NCBI RefSeq assembly: GCF_900069005.2
Contig: NZ_LN831278.1
Coordinates: forward strand, 615,092 to 679,091
DNA length: 64,000 nucleotides
Direction: 5' to 3'
From: Paenibacillus sp. GM2
Lineage (GTDB): Bacteria > Bacillota > Bacilli > Paenibacillales > Paenibacillaceae
Within the stretch, counting starts at the first letter, position 1, and every line of letters starts with the position of its first letter. Shown in pieces: positions 16,588-24,562 of the stretch. Under the pieces are notes generated by a model. That model was not told the origin of the DNA. It searched no databases and saw only the letters and a list, made by a program, of their open reading frames with translations. Both the position numbers and the translations under genes were made by a program.

Positions 16588-18170
16588 TGAGTTCTTCTGC
16601 AGAAGCATCGATTTATCCGCTTAAACTGCGTAATGTTGCTTATTCCTATGCGGAGGATGCCAAGCCGGCATTACAAGCGATTTCGCTCTTCGCTGCATCT
16701 GGTGAATGGGTTCATATCACGGGAGACAGCGGCAGTGGCAAATCTACTCTGGCCCAGCTGCTCTGCGGCTATTTGCCCCGAACGGGAGGCGGAATCCGCA
16801 GTGGAGAGCTATCTGTCCACGGAGTAGATCCGGCTGGAGAAGGAGCAATACGTGAGGTCGCCGAGCGAATCGGTGTCGTATTTCAGGATCCGGATGCCCA
16901 GCTGGTACAAGGGCGCGTAGAAGATGAGGTCGCCTTTGGGCCGGAAAATATGTGCTGTGAACTGTCCGAAATCGAACGAAGGATTGTGGAATCACTGGCT
17001 GCGGTTGAGCTTAGCAATTACCGCATGGATAATGTGCATAATTTGTCTGGGGGCCAGCGTCAACGCGCGGCCATCGCCGCCGTGCTGTCCATGGAGACGC
17101 CCATACTCGTGCTTGATGAGCCTGCGGCGAGTCTGGATGCTGCAGCGAAGGAACGTCTGCTCCTGCTGCTGGACAAGCTGCAGCAGCAAGGTCGCACCAT
17201 TGTGACCCTTAGCGGAAGGATCGATGAATTCGCCGTAGCGGCGGGAAGATTGATCGTGCTGGAGCATGGGAACATTGCCCTGGATGGGCCCAGCGAGCGC
17301 CTGCTGGAGCAGGAGAGAATAAATCTGGTCAAGCTGGGCCTCCTGTCTGATCGAATGCAGCCTGGGCTTGAGCGAAGAGCTTCGTCAATGCTAAAAGCAG
17401 AAGCCGAGTTTGAAGTTGAGATTGAGATTGAGGCTGAAGCTGAAGTTCATACGCAAAAGGCCCCTTCCAATAAGCTATTAATGGAAATCAATAATTTGTC
17501 CTATGCTTATGATTTGAACAAGGGGAATGTTCTGAAGAATATCAGTCTGTCTCTGTACGCAGGGGAGTGGAAGCTCTTATGCGGGGAGAATGGATCGGGC
17601 AAGACGACATTGTCGCGCCTATTCATGGGCCTGCTTGATCCCCCAAAAGGGAAAGTATGGTGGCGGGGACAGGATATTGCGCGCTTATCCTTATCGGATA
17701 TGGCCCAGGATATCGGTTATGTCTTTCAACAGCCGGAGCATCAGTTCGTGGCTAATACGGTGCTGGAAGAACTTCTCTTTGGTCCCCGTGCGGTTCATGG
17801 GCTCGCTCCTCGCGAACGGACGCCGGAGCCGATGTTGGAGCGGGCTCAGGCCCTGCTTGCCATTGCAGGACTTCGAGGCAAGGAACGCCTGTCTCCTTAT
17901 ATGCTTAGCGGAGGGGAGAAGCGGCTGCTGAGCGTAGCCGCAGCTATGATCGTGCCTAAGAAGCTGTATATTCTCGATGAGCCGACAGCGGGCACAGATT
18001 TGCACGGAGCAGCCAGGCTGGCCGCTCTCTGCAGGGAGGCTGTGGCCTCCGGAGCAGCGCTGGTCATGATTACCCACGAGCCGGAATTGTTCGCAGGGGA
18101 GCAGGCAGCGACTTGGCGGATGAATCAGGGAAGTCTGGAGACGGAAGACCAGCTTCATTTTTTTAAATGA
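16587..18170 (+). CDS. ECF transporter ATPase with two fused ABC domains
   Basis: A 527-residue energising subunit holding both ATPase domains. Domain 1 (about 8-245): Walker A GDSGSGKS, signature LSGGQRQR, Walker B ILVLDEP. Domain 2 (about 298-520): Walker A GENGSGKT, signature LSGGEKRL, Walker B LYILDEP, H-loop MITHEPE. The domains are joined by an acidic linker (residues 270-295) with alternating E-A-E-V-E repeats. Fused dimers are usual for YkoD-type transporters. ATG overlaps the S-component stop (TAATG), so the pair is translationally coupled and under the BirA-type operator. Confidence 0.9.
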   Translation: MSSSAEASIYPLKLRNVAYSYAEDAKPALQAISLFAASGEWVHITGDSGSGKSTLAQLLCGYLPRTGGGIRSGELSVHGVDPAGEGAIREVAERIGVVFQDPDAQLVQGRVEDEVAFGPENMCCELSEIERRIVESLAAVELSNYRMDNVHNLSGGQRQRAAIAAVLSMETPILVLDEPAASLDAAAKERLLLLLDKLQQQGRTIVTLSGRIDEFAVAAGRLIVLEHGNIALDGPSERLLEQERINLVKLGLLSDRMQPGLERRASSMLKAEAEFEVEIEIEAEAEVHTQKAPSNKLLMEINNLSYAYDLNKGNVLKNISLSLYAGEWKLLCGENGSGKTTLSRLFMGLLDPPKGKVWWRGQDIARLSLSDMAQDIGYVFQQPEHQFVANTVLEELLFGPRAVHGLAPRERTPEPMLERAQALLAIAGLRGKERLSPYMLSGGEKRLLSVAAAMIVPKKLYILDEPTAGTDLHGAARLAALCREAVASGAALVMITHEPELFAGEQAATWRMNQGSLETEDQLHFFK

Positions 18171-18194
18171 AGTCAAAGTAGAAGAATGAATCAG

Positions 18195-18253
18195 CGAACA
18201 AGCAGATGTGGCAAACTATGCCTATATAATTCTGCTTGTTCGTCTTTTCTTTT
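18195..18253 (+). terminator. Strong terminator after the ECF genes
   Basis: CGAACAAGCAGA (18195-18206) and TCTGCTTGTTCG (18231-18242) make a perfect 12-bp stem with a 24-base loop, followed by tcttttctttt. Confidence 0.8.
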
Positions 18254-18314
18254 AATAGGGGGTCATTTATAATTTAATGATGCATGTCTAGACAGAGAGA
18301 GAGGAAGAAAGAGA

Positions 18315-19802
18315 GTGAGCGCAACATTAAAACGCAATTATATACTGGCCGGGCTGTTATTATCTACATTTCTGGCTGCGATTGAAGGGACGGTTATCGG
18401 TCCGGCAGGGCCGAGAATTGTCGGAGATATCGGTGGTGTGGAGCTGCTGAGCTGGGTATTTACCGCTTATTTGCTGACGATGTCAGTAGCGACTCCAATT
18501 TTCGGGAAAATCAGTGATTTATATGGGCGTAAGCTCGTATTTGTTATCGGATCGGTTCTGTTTCTGGCCGGATCGATGTTGTCCGGCTTTGCTTCAGGTA
18601 TGGAGCAGCTTATTATTTTTCGGGCAATCCAAGGGATCGGCGCCGGTGGGCTGCTTCCGGTTACCTTTACCATCATCGGGGATATCTATTCTATAGAGGA
18701 GCGTGCCAAGGTTCAGGGGATGATCAGCTCGGTCTGGGGCATCTCGTCGCTCGTTGGTCCGCTGCTCGGCGGATATGTCGTAGATTCTCTGAATTGGCGC
18801 TGGATCTTTTATTTTAATTTGCCATTTGGGCTGATTTCTTTATTTATGATCATTCGCTATTTTAAAGAAGAGGTCAAGCGGCGGGATGTGAAGATCGACT
18901 ATGCCGGAGCGATTACGTTTACCATCGGGGTAACTGCGCTGCTGTTTGGTCTGGCGACCGGAGGACAGCAATGGGAATGGACCTCGCCGCTCTTGCTCGG
19001 TATTTTTGCGGTATCGGTTATATCGCTGGTTATTTTCTTTATTGTGGAGCAAAAAGTGGAGGAGCCGCTGCTTCCGCTCAAGCTGTTCAAGATCAAGGAC
19101 ATCGCTTACTCCAACATCGCGAGTGTGCTCGGGAGTGCTCTGCTGATTGGCTTGACTTCTTATCTGCCGCTTTATGTACAAGGTGTACTTGGCAAGAATG
19201 CTACGATCTCCGGGCTTGTGCTTGCGCCGATGTCGATCGGCTGGATGCTTGGCTCGGTGCTGGGCAGCCGTTGGATCATTAGCCGAGGAATACGCAGCAC
19301 CTCGCTGATCGGTATGCTGATTATCGCGGCAGGAGCCATCGGTTTGGCCTTTGTTCACGAAGGAACACCCATGTTTATGATGTTAATATTTAATGCGCTG
19401 TATGGAATAGGCTTCGGCTTTTCTTTTACCGTATTTACGATCATAGCGCAGTCCTCGGTAGGTTACAATCTGCGAGGAGCGTCGACCGCTCTGAACTCAT
19501 TTGTGAAATCGATTGGTCAGACGATTGGCGTTGCTGTCTTTGGCGTATTGATTAACTTGCAAATTGCCGCTCGTACGGCCAAAGGTACGACTTCGGGGGC
19601 AGAGGTCACACAGGAGGATATTAACAACTTGCTCTCGCCGGAGAAGGTTCATCTTCTGCCGCAGCAATTGTGGAGTGAGCTGAAGCATGTGCTGGGCGAC
19701 AGTCTGCATATTTTGTTCATCGTAATGGCTGTTATCGCTGTAATTGGTGTCTTCTCGGTCTTGGGGCTTCGCAGCCAGGCGCCTGAGGCCAAAGAGGAAT
19801 AA
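18315..19802 (+). CDS. MFS drug exporter, DHA2 (14-helix) family
   Basis: A 495-residue proton-driven exporter. Hydrophobicity is consistent with 14 transmembrane helices, the DHA2 layout of EmrB/QacA/LmrB-type pumps. Motif A is seen as GKISDLYGRKLVF (about 57-69) and the antiporter motif C as SVWGISSLVGPLLGG (about 139-153). GTG at 18315 follows AGAGGAAGAAAG. It precedes two small genes and a MarR gene on the other strand, but there is no evidence in the sequence that the MarR protein controls it. Substrate unknown. Confidence 0.9.
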   Translation: MSATLKRNYILAGLLLSTFLAAIEGTVIGPAGPRIVGDIGGVELLSWVFTAYLLTMSVATPIFGKISDLYGRKLVFVIGSVLFLAGSMLSGFASGMEQLIIFRAIQGIGAGGLLPVTFTIIGDIYSIEERAKVQGMISSVWGISSLVGPLLGGYVVDSLNWRWIFYFNLPFGLISLFMIIRYFKEEVKRRDVKIDYAGAITFTIGVTALLFGLATGGQQWEWTSPLLLGIFAVSVISLVIFFIVEQKVEEPLLPLKLFKIKDIAYSNIASVLGSALLIGLTSYLPLYVQGVLGKNATISGLVLAPMSIGWMLGSVLGSRWIISRGIRSTSLIGMLIIAAGAIGLAFVHEGTPMFMMLIFNALYGIGFGFSFTVFTIIAQSSVGYNLRGASTALNSFVKSIGQTIGVAVFGVLINLQIAARTAKGTTSGAEVTQEDINNLLSPEKVHLLPQQLWSELKHVLGDSLHILFIVMAVIAVIGVFSVLGLRSQAPEAKEE

Positions 19803-19849
19803 AACCTCGCCCTTCTCCGCACCTTATATGGTAAGGGGAGGTGTTATGG

Positions 19850-20194
19850 ATGTTAGAGGAATTCAATGTAGATCAGAATACATTAGTCCATGCCTGGCAA
19901 GAGCAGCTTCCGGAATTTCTGGAGCCAGGTGATTCGGCTGAGGTGCTCGCTGATGAGAGTAACCCTCAAGGACTTAGGGTTCATATTAATGCAGCGGGCC
20001 ACCAGTTCTATTCCTTCGATTTTTATTGTTCTTATATGGACCCCCGGGAAGTCAAGGTGGAACTGGTCGATGTAGAGAAGGACGGACAGACGGTGAATGA
20101 GCAAAATGAACGTCTTCAGGAGCTGACCGGCGACTATGTGCGCCATCTTCATGAATGTGCGCAAGCTCTGCACCGGATCACGAATCCATCTTGA
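19850..20194 (+). CDS. Conserved-type hypothetical protein, 114 residues
   Basis: An acidic soluble protein with no membrane segment and no motif I recognise. It is hydrophilic, with a central beta-like segment (HQFYSFDFYCSYMDPREVKVELVDVEKD) and a helical tail. ATG 19850 is chosen because GGGGAGGT lies 8 bases upstream; a GTG at 19841 overlaps that site. It is 47 bases after the DHA2 exporter and 19 bases before the next small gene, so it is likely in the same transcript. Function unknown. Confidence 0.7.
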   Translation: MLEEFNVDQNTLVHAWQEQLPEFLEPGDSAEVLADESNPQGLRVHINAAGHQFYSFDFYCSYMDPREVKVELVDVEKDGQTVNEQNERLQELTGDYVRHLHECAQALHRITNPS

Positions 20195-20213
20195 GGAAAG
20201 CGAGGCATGTAAG

Positions 20214-20384
20214 ATGGCTAAAGGCAATGGTCGGGACAAAAATCTCGGCAACGTGGCTGATGATCTGCAGCAATCAGCGGTGAACAGCCATAGTGCGCAG
20301 CAGACGCAGCAAAAAGCGAATGACCGCCGTCACCGGGATGTACACAACCACCATAAAGAGACGGATATGGATCCATCACATTAA
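20214..20384 (+). CDS. Small hydrophilic protein, 56 residues
   Basis: A 56-residue, strongly hydrophilic protein rich in Gln, Asn, His and Lys (AKGNGRDKNLGNVADDL at the start, HNHHKETDMD near the end), without any membrane or enzymatic motif. GAGGAAAGCGAGG precedes ATG 20214, so the ribosome site is good. It resembles in composition small spore- or stress-associated proteins of Bacilli, but no family can be assigned. It ends at a strong bidirectional terminator. Confidence 0.65.
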   Translation: MAKGNGRDKNLGNVADDLQQSAVNSHSAQQTQQKANDRRHRDVHNHHKETDMDPSH

Positions 20385-20391
20385 TGTAAGG

Positions 20392-20428
20392 CAAAGAAGG
20401 CTGTCCTGAAGCGGACAGCCTTTCTTTG
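20392..20428. terminator. Bidirectional terminator
   Basis: CAAAGAAGGCTGTCC and GGACAGCCTTTCTTTG form a long near-perfect stem with a loop of about 6 bases, T-rich on both strands, between convergent genes. Confidence 0.85.
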
Positions 20429-20454
20429 TGATGAATATGTGAAATGAGGAACAA

Positions 20455-20922
20455 CTATTTGCGTGCCAAAGGCGCTAATTTCTCCGCTTCACGTCCCATT
20501 TTTTTCAACAATTCAATCATAGTCTGCTTCTCTTCCTCGCTTAAACCGCTTAGCGCATGATCGATTCGATCAGAGAAGTCAGGGTACAACCGATCCATCA
20601 GCTCTTTGCCCAAAGGAGTCAACTCGGCAAAAATTACGCGACGATCCCGTGGACAAGGGCTCCGGTGCAAATAACCGGCAGATTCCAGTTTATCGATGAC
20701 ATAAGTAACATTGCCGCTTTGAAGCAGCAGCTTGGCACCTATTTGTTGGATCGGTTGCGGGCCTTTGTAATAAAGGACTTCCATAACAGCGAAGGCTGTA
20801 GGGTTAAAGCCCTGAATTTTACTTCCTGTTACGGCATGCTCGTTGACGCTCTTGAAGGACTTCGAAAATACGCGATAAAGATGCAGTGACAAATCGGTTC
20901 CGCGTTCCTCGGTTTTCAACAT
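20455..20922 (-). CDS. MarR-family transcriptional regulator
   Basis: A 155-residue winged-helix dimeric regulator. The DNA-binding part runs from TAFAVMEVLYYKGPQPIQQIGAKLLLQSGNVTYVIDKLE to the wing YLHRSPCPRDRRVIFAELTPLGKEL (about 48-112), with the conserved D-x-R wing (PRDRRV). Dimerisation helices lie at both ends. It resembles the HosA/OhrR-like group but lacks the N-terminal reactive cysteine of OhrR. AGGCGGGATGA precedes the ATG. It faces an AT-rich 340-base gap in front of the interrupted MFS gene, which could be its target. Confidence 0.88.
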   Translation of the reverse strand: MLKTEERGTDLSLHLYRVFSKSFKSVNEHAVTGSKIQGFNPTAFAVMEVLYYKGPQPIQQIGAKLLLQSGNVTYVIDKLESAGYLHRSPCPRDRRVIFAELTPLGKELMDRLYPDFSDRIDHALSGLSEEEKQTMIELLKKMGREAEKLAPLARK

Positions 20923-21264
20923 TTATCATCCCGCCTTGTTCTATTATTTTAATGAGCTAAAAATTGTTTGGAATAATGTTATCTTAGATCAAGCCTATAT
21001 TAAAAAAAATATAATTTATCACAATTTTCGGTATTTATTTTTAAAATTGTGTTTTTGCCCCGTTTGTCCTCCCTGGGACCTCATCAAAAATCCTTCCTCA
21101 GTTGGCGATCAATATCATTCTGGAGGCGGATGGATATAAATGCCTTAAGTATTAATATGAGTCGTAGAAAAAGTTCGTGAACGCATGGATGCTATAAGGC
21201 AACTGTTGTTGCACAATAGGTGCTCTGAATCAGACAACAATTTCGAAATGGGCAGGTGAGATGA
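20923..21264. other. AT-rich intergenic region holding a possible gene remnant
   Basis: No complete gene is visible. The first 130 bases are very AT-rich and could hold promoters for the divergent MarR gene. A remnant of a YjfB-like gene is noted separately at 21130. The last 70 bases lead into the truncated MFS gene. Confidence 0.5.
21130..21180 (+). pseudogene. Possible remnant of a YjfB-type motility protein gene
   Basis: GGAGGCGG followed by ATG opens a 16-residue frame beginning MDINALSINMS, which matches the conserved N-terminus of the small YjfB 'putative motility protein' family (about 60 residues). The frame stops at once after RRKSS, and no continuation in another frame is convincing. 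It is either a decayed gene or a chance match; the good ribosome site supports decay. Confidence 0.3.
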
Positions 21265-21609
21265 ATGGCGGCTTTGAATATCGCACAGGAGAAGAAGGGA
21301 CTTCTGCACAACCGTGCTTATATGTCTTTGATGGCTTCGCAACTTATATCCAATTTAGGGGATTGGCTGCATTTATTGGCGCTCTTAATGATGGTCGGGC
21401 TGAAATGGCATGCAACCCCTTGGCAGATTACGATGATCATGTTGTGTTCCATGCTGCCCATGCTGGTGGGTGGTCCTCTGGCAGGAATGCTGGCCGACAG
21501 AGTAGAGCGCAAGAAGCTGATGATCATCGCGGATGCAGTCAGGATTTTTATTGTGTTGGGCTTGGTATTTGTAACGGATATATGGCAGGTATACGTAAAA
21601 AGTATTTAA
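21265..21609 (+). pseudogene. MFS transporter gene truncated at the prophage junction
   Basis: The frame encodes the first roughly 110 residues of a major facilitator: helix 1 (YMSLMASQLISNLGDWLHLLAL), helix 2, and the loop 2-3 motif A as GGPLAGMLADRVERKKLMI, then helix 3. A complete transporter would need about 400 residues. It ends abruptly at VYVKSI, 73 bases before the integrase gene. The likely explanation is that the prophage integrated inside this gene and the other half lies beyond the right end of the window. Confidence 0.75.
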
Positions 21610-21650
21610 TGCCTTATAAATAAGGAGTTTGTATTATTTTATATCGTCAA

Positions 21651-21671
21651 GGGTAACATTTGGGTAACATT
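21651..21671. repeat. Two direct repeats GGGTAACATT beside the integrase gene
   Basis: GGGTAACATT occurs at 21651-21660 and again at 21662-21671, between the truncated MFS gene and the integrase stop codon. Short direct repeats at this place are typical integrase arm-binding sites next to the attachment core. The core itself cannot be defined without the right junction. Confidence 0.45.
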
Positions 21672-21681
21672 AGTCTGGAAT

Positions 21682-22908
21682 TTAAAAGCTTCTCATGAGT
21701 TCGGCGAACTTGTGGGAAGCTTCTTTTTTTTGAGGCTTCGTGATGTGTAAATAGATTCTTCTTGTAGTCTCATCATCACTGTGTCCAAGACGCTGCATGA
21801 TCTGTTCTAAGCTCGCTCCAGCTTCTGCAAGTAGGGACGTGTGAGTGTGTCTCAGAGAGTGGGGGGTTAACTTTTCGTTTAACCCTGCAATCTTTAACAA
21901 TCGGGTCATACGTTGCTCCACAAACTTTTGGTATGTTGGGTAACCGGGATATCTGTTCTTAAATTGGGCAAAAACAAAATCCTTATCGTGATAAGGCAGG
22001 CCAGATTTTAGACGTTTTGCTTTGAGTTCATCCTGCTTTACTTTCAATAGCTTTAGTTCACCAAGTACAAATTCCTCAACGTCGATGACGCGCCTTGAAG
22101 ATCTCGTCTTCGGTGTTAGAAGAACATATTCTTGCATAACGTTTCGCTCACTATAGTGTGTCTTTGTGATGCTTATAGTGTGTCCCTCAAAATCAACATC
22201 TTGCCACTTTAAAGCACACAGTTCCCCGCTTCTCATACCGGTATAGGCTAAAAGTAGAAACATAGGGTAGTCTCTTTCAAGCCCACGGACCTCAGCCGTT
22301 TTTAAAAACTTGGCTAATTCTTCTTTTTCCATATATTTAGGAAGTTCTTTTTTCTTCTCTAAGTCCTCCACAGTAGCTATTGTTTTAGGCACGATCGCGG
22401 TAGCGGTAGGGTCGTTTTTAATTACTCCTAAATCTATAGCCCGCTTAAAAATCATACGCCCAGTGCTGTGTGTTCCATTAATTGTATTATCGGCGTAGTC
22501 TTCCTTCTTCAGATCATTCAGGGCATCCTGATAATTCTTTTTTGAAATGTTGTGCATCTTTAACTTAGCCAAATAAAGATTTAGCAGATTTATCTGCTGC
22601 TTCCGTATCCTCTTTGTACTAATTTTGACTCTTCCCGTAGACATATAGCCTTGTAGCCACTCCTTAGCGAAGTCTTCAAAGGTAACCTTTTGTTCATCAA
22701 CAAAAGTTCCTTCCGAGAGCTCAGCAATCACAAGGGCCGCTGCCTCTTGGGCTGCTCCCTTAGTCTTAAATCCTCCTTTCTTCTTCTGCTTGCGTCTCCC
22801 CGTTGCAGGGTCTGTTCCAATATCGATAATGTATGACCAAGTTGCACCACACTTGCATTTCTTGTCCTTTGGACATTTACAATGTGGTTTGTAGAAATGC
22901 CCTTTCAT
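21682..22908 (-). CDS. int: Phage integrase (tyrosine recombinase)
   Basis: A 408-residue site-specific recombinase that inserts and, with an excisionase, removes the prophage. A cysteine/lysine-rich N-terminal arm-binding region (KPHCKCPKDKKCKCG) precedes an AP2-like arm domain, the SAM-like core-binding domain (about 75-170) and the catalytic domain. Catalytic residues are visible: Arg226 (GMRSGE), Lys267, His350-x-x-Arg353 (PHSLRHTH), His376 (LGHSDDE) and nucleophile Tyr386 (RIYLH). ATG 22908 is preferred since GGAGTG lies 8 bases before it. It points toward the left end, as expected next to attL. Confidence 0.95.
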   Translation of the reverse strand: MKGHFYKPHCKCPKDKKCKCGATWSYIIDIGTDPATGRRKQKKKGGFKTKGAAQEAAALVIAELSEGTFVDEQKVTFEDFAKEWLQGYMSTGRVKISTKRIRKQQINLLNLYLAKLKMHNISKKNYQDALNDLKKEDYADNTINGTHSTGRMIFKRAIDLGVIKNDPTATAIVPKTIATVEDLEKKKELPKYMEKEELAKFLKTAEVRGLERDYPMFLLLAYTGMRSGELCALKWQDVDFEGHTISITKTHYSERNVMQEYVLLTPKTRSSRRVIDVEEFVLGELKLLKVKQDELKAKRLKSGLPYHDKDFVFAQFKNRYPGYPTYQKFVEQRMTRLLKIAGLNEKLTPHSLRHTHTSLLAEAGASLEQIMQRLGHSDDETTRRIYLHITKPQKKEASHKFAELMRSF

Positions 22909-22979
22909 TTCCATCACTCCAAACGTACGTTCTATTATAGGGTGTATTTAAACAGCCTTACGGCTGGAAAGCACGTAGG

Positions 22980-23450
22980 TTACTCAAACATTTCAGCAAC
23001 GCCTAACGGATTGAAATAAATTATGTAGTTTTCCCATGTTGTATAAATCCCGTATTTGCTGGAGTATCGATCAATGCTAGCCTGTAAAAATTCCTCTGTG
23101 ACTCTCAAATATTCAGCAAGCTCAAACCTTCCTTTAATCCTGGCGTGAAAAGCTTGTACTAAGGAGGGCAAAGGAACGAGTTTTTCATAGCCCCATTGCC
23201 TCGCCCTTAGCTCCTGCTGCTGATTTTCTAGTTTCGATTGATCGGTAATATCGCCTACGGTGCGATAATAGTGGCCAAGTTCCTCTGATAAAATGCATTT
23301 TCGCTCAGTGTTGGTCTCTATGTTTTTGTTGAGGAGTATCATATCGGCCACACTAGATTCGATAAAAATCCCCTTTAATCCGGTAGGGAGTACCGCATTA
23401 TCATCAAAGATGATAGGAACTTCTTTTGCTAGATCCTCATAGCTGATCAT
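22980..23450 (-). CDS. ImmA/IrrE-type metallopeptidase
   Basis: A 156-residue protein of the ImmA/IrrE family. In ICEBs1 and many phages such a protease cleaves the neighbouring repressor (ImmR type) to start induction. The motif reads ILSEELGHYYRTVGDI at about 72-87: the H-E-x-x-H pattern has Glu in place of the first His, a variant I believe is common in phage members. ATG 23450 is chosen because GGGAGATGAA lies 6 bases before it. It lies 20 bases after the repressor gene, so the two are co-transcribed. Confidence 0.8.
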   Translation of the reverse strand: MISYEDLAKEVPIIFDDNAVLPTGLKGIFIESSVADMILLNKNIETNTERKCILSEELGHYYRTVGDITDQSKLENQQQELRARQWGYEKLVPLPSLVQAFHARIKGRFELAEYLRVTEEFLQASIDRYSSKYGIYTTWENYIIYFNPLGVAEMFE

Positions 23451-23470
23451 CCGTTCATCTCCCAATTTAA

Positions 23471-24121
23471 TTACTTATCGTTTTTAGCGAGAGCAATTTT
23501 CATGGCTAGTTTGATCTGTGCGAGCTGCTCTTCTGTTAGAGCTCCTTCATGGCCAACCTGATGGGCGGCCAGGGTGAGGATCTGTTTTTCGGATAGCTCA
23601 TCACTGGCCCCACTTGCGGGTTGAGTGACCTCGTCAAAATCCTCGTTTTCAAAATCCTTTTGCAATTGGTTGAAAGCCTCTTGAGGCGAAATAGAGGGCC
23701 CGTCATATGCCGGTGGCTCTTGACGTCCATATGCGGCGGCCAAGATAGAAGAATCCATATCTAGAGCCTTGGCAAGTCGGTCTATCAACCCTCCCGGTTC
23801 ATAGTCGCTCGGATCTGGAGGGAATGAATCAAGACTTTCGGCCCTGCCTTTCGGCCATTCCATCGCTTTATTTAAGTCGTCCATAGACATATTTAATTCA
23901 TTAATTCTGTTTTCAATTACCGCAACAATTGATACCCCCAGCAAATAATCTAAGGACACATCAAAAATCTCAGCCAACTTTAAGGCGTTCTCTGCACTTA
24001 ATCCATTTTCACCCTTTTCTATATCGTAATAATGTTGTGCAGATATTCCCATTTGTTTCGCTATTTTTGTACCGCTCAAATTTTTACTTTTCCTAATTCT
24101 TCGAATTCGCATTTTTTCCAT
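23471..24121 (-). CDS. Prophage repressor (XRE-type helix-turn-helix)
   Basis: A 216-residue CI/ImmR-like repressor. The N-terminal helix-turn-helix (about 4-62) reads KMRIRRIRKSKNLSGTKIAKQ, then the recognition part QMGISAQHYYDIEKGENG. There is no LexA/S24 self-cleavage domain; instead the C-terminal half is acidic (residues 90-190), so inactivation should depend on the adjacent ImmA-like protease rather than RecA. ATG 24121 follows TGAGGATG; ATGs upstream lack a site. It is divergent from the Cro-like gene across a 22-bp inverted repeat that is the probable operator. Confidence 0.88.
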   Translation of the reverse strand: MEKMRIRRIRKSKNLSGTKIAKQMGISAQHYYDIEKGENGLSAENALKLAEIFDVSLDYLLGVSIVAVIENRINELNMSMDDLNKAMEWPKGRAESLDSFPPDPSDYEPGGLIDRLAKALDMDSSILAAAYGRQEPPAYDGPSISPQEAFNQLQKDFENEDFDEVTQPASGASDELSEKQILTLAAHQVGHEGALTEEQLAQIKLAMKIALAKNDK

Positions 24122-24236
24122 TATCAAACACATCCTCACTGTTTCTATATATCTCATATTATCATCAATTAGATTAAAACTCAAACGCTAAAGTTAGAAA
24201 AAAAGAGGAAAATTGAGCAAATAGATGCATAATATC

Positions 24237-24292
24237 TAATTTAGCATTTAGATTAATTATATTTCTCTTAAATTAATCTAAATGCTAAATTA
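24237..24292. promoter_or_regulatory. Lysogeny switch operator: 22-bp perfect inverted repeat
   Basis: Positions 24237-24258 and 24271-24292 are perfect inverted copies (22 bp each) with a 12-bp spacer. The half-site contains TTTAGCATTTAGATTAA. A degenerate relative (TTAGATTAAAACTC...CGCTAAAG) occurs at about 24170-24195, and another (TTAATTAATCTTTTAGGTTAA) at about 24304-24325, inside the repressor/Cro divergent region. This is the layout of a repressor operator set. The AT-rich context also supplies promoters in both directions. Confidence 0.75.
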
Positions 24293-24349
24293 TAAGAGAT
24301 GATTTAATTAATCTTTTAGGTTAATATTATTTCTGGGAGGTGAGACAAT

Positions 24350-24562
24350 TTGAGCTTTTCGATTAAAATAAAACATGCTTTAGTGGATGCGGATATGAAT
24401 CCCTCTAAGCTAGCTAGAGAAACCGGCTATTCAGTCATGCATATCCATAATCTATTAAACGGTCGTCGACGCTGGAATGAAGAATCCATGCAAAAAGTAT
24501 GTGACACTCTAGGGCTAGAATTAAAATTAGTACCGAAAGAAGAAAGCGAGGTAACGAAATGA
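24350..24562 (+). CDS. Cro-like helix-turn-helix protein
   Basis: A 70-residue XRE-type DNA-binding protein (KHALVDADMNPSKLARETGYSVMHIHNLLNGRRRW) with one helix-turn-helix at about 8-45 and nothing else, the size of phage Cro proteins. The start is TTG at 24350 behind GGGAGGTGAG. It is the first gene to the right of the switch, opposite the repressor, and overlaps the antirepressor by four bases (ATGA). The role as the lytic-side regulator is inferred from position. Confidence 0.8.
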   Translation: MSFSIKIKHALVDADMNPSKLARETGYSVMHIHNLLNGRRRWNEESMQKVCDTLGLELKLVPKEESEVTK

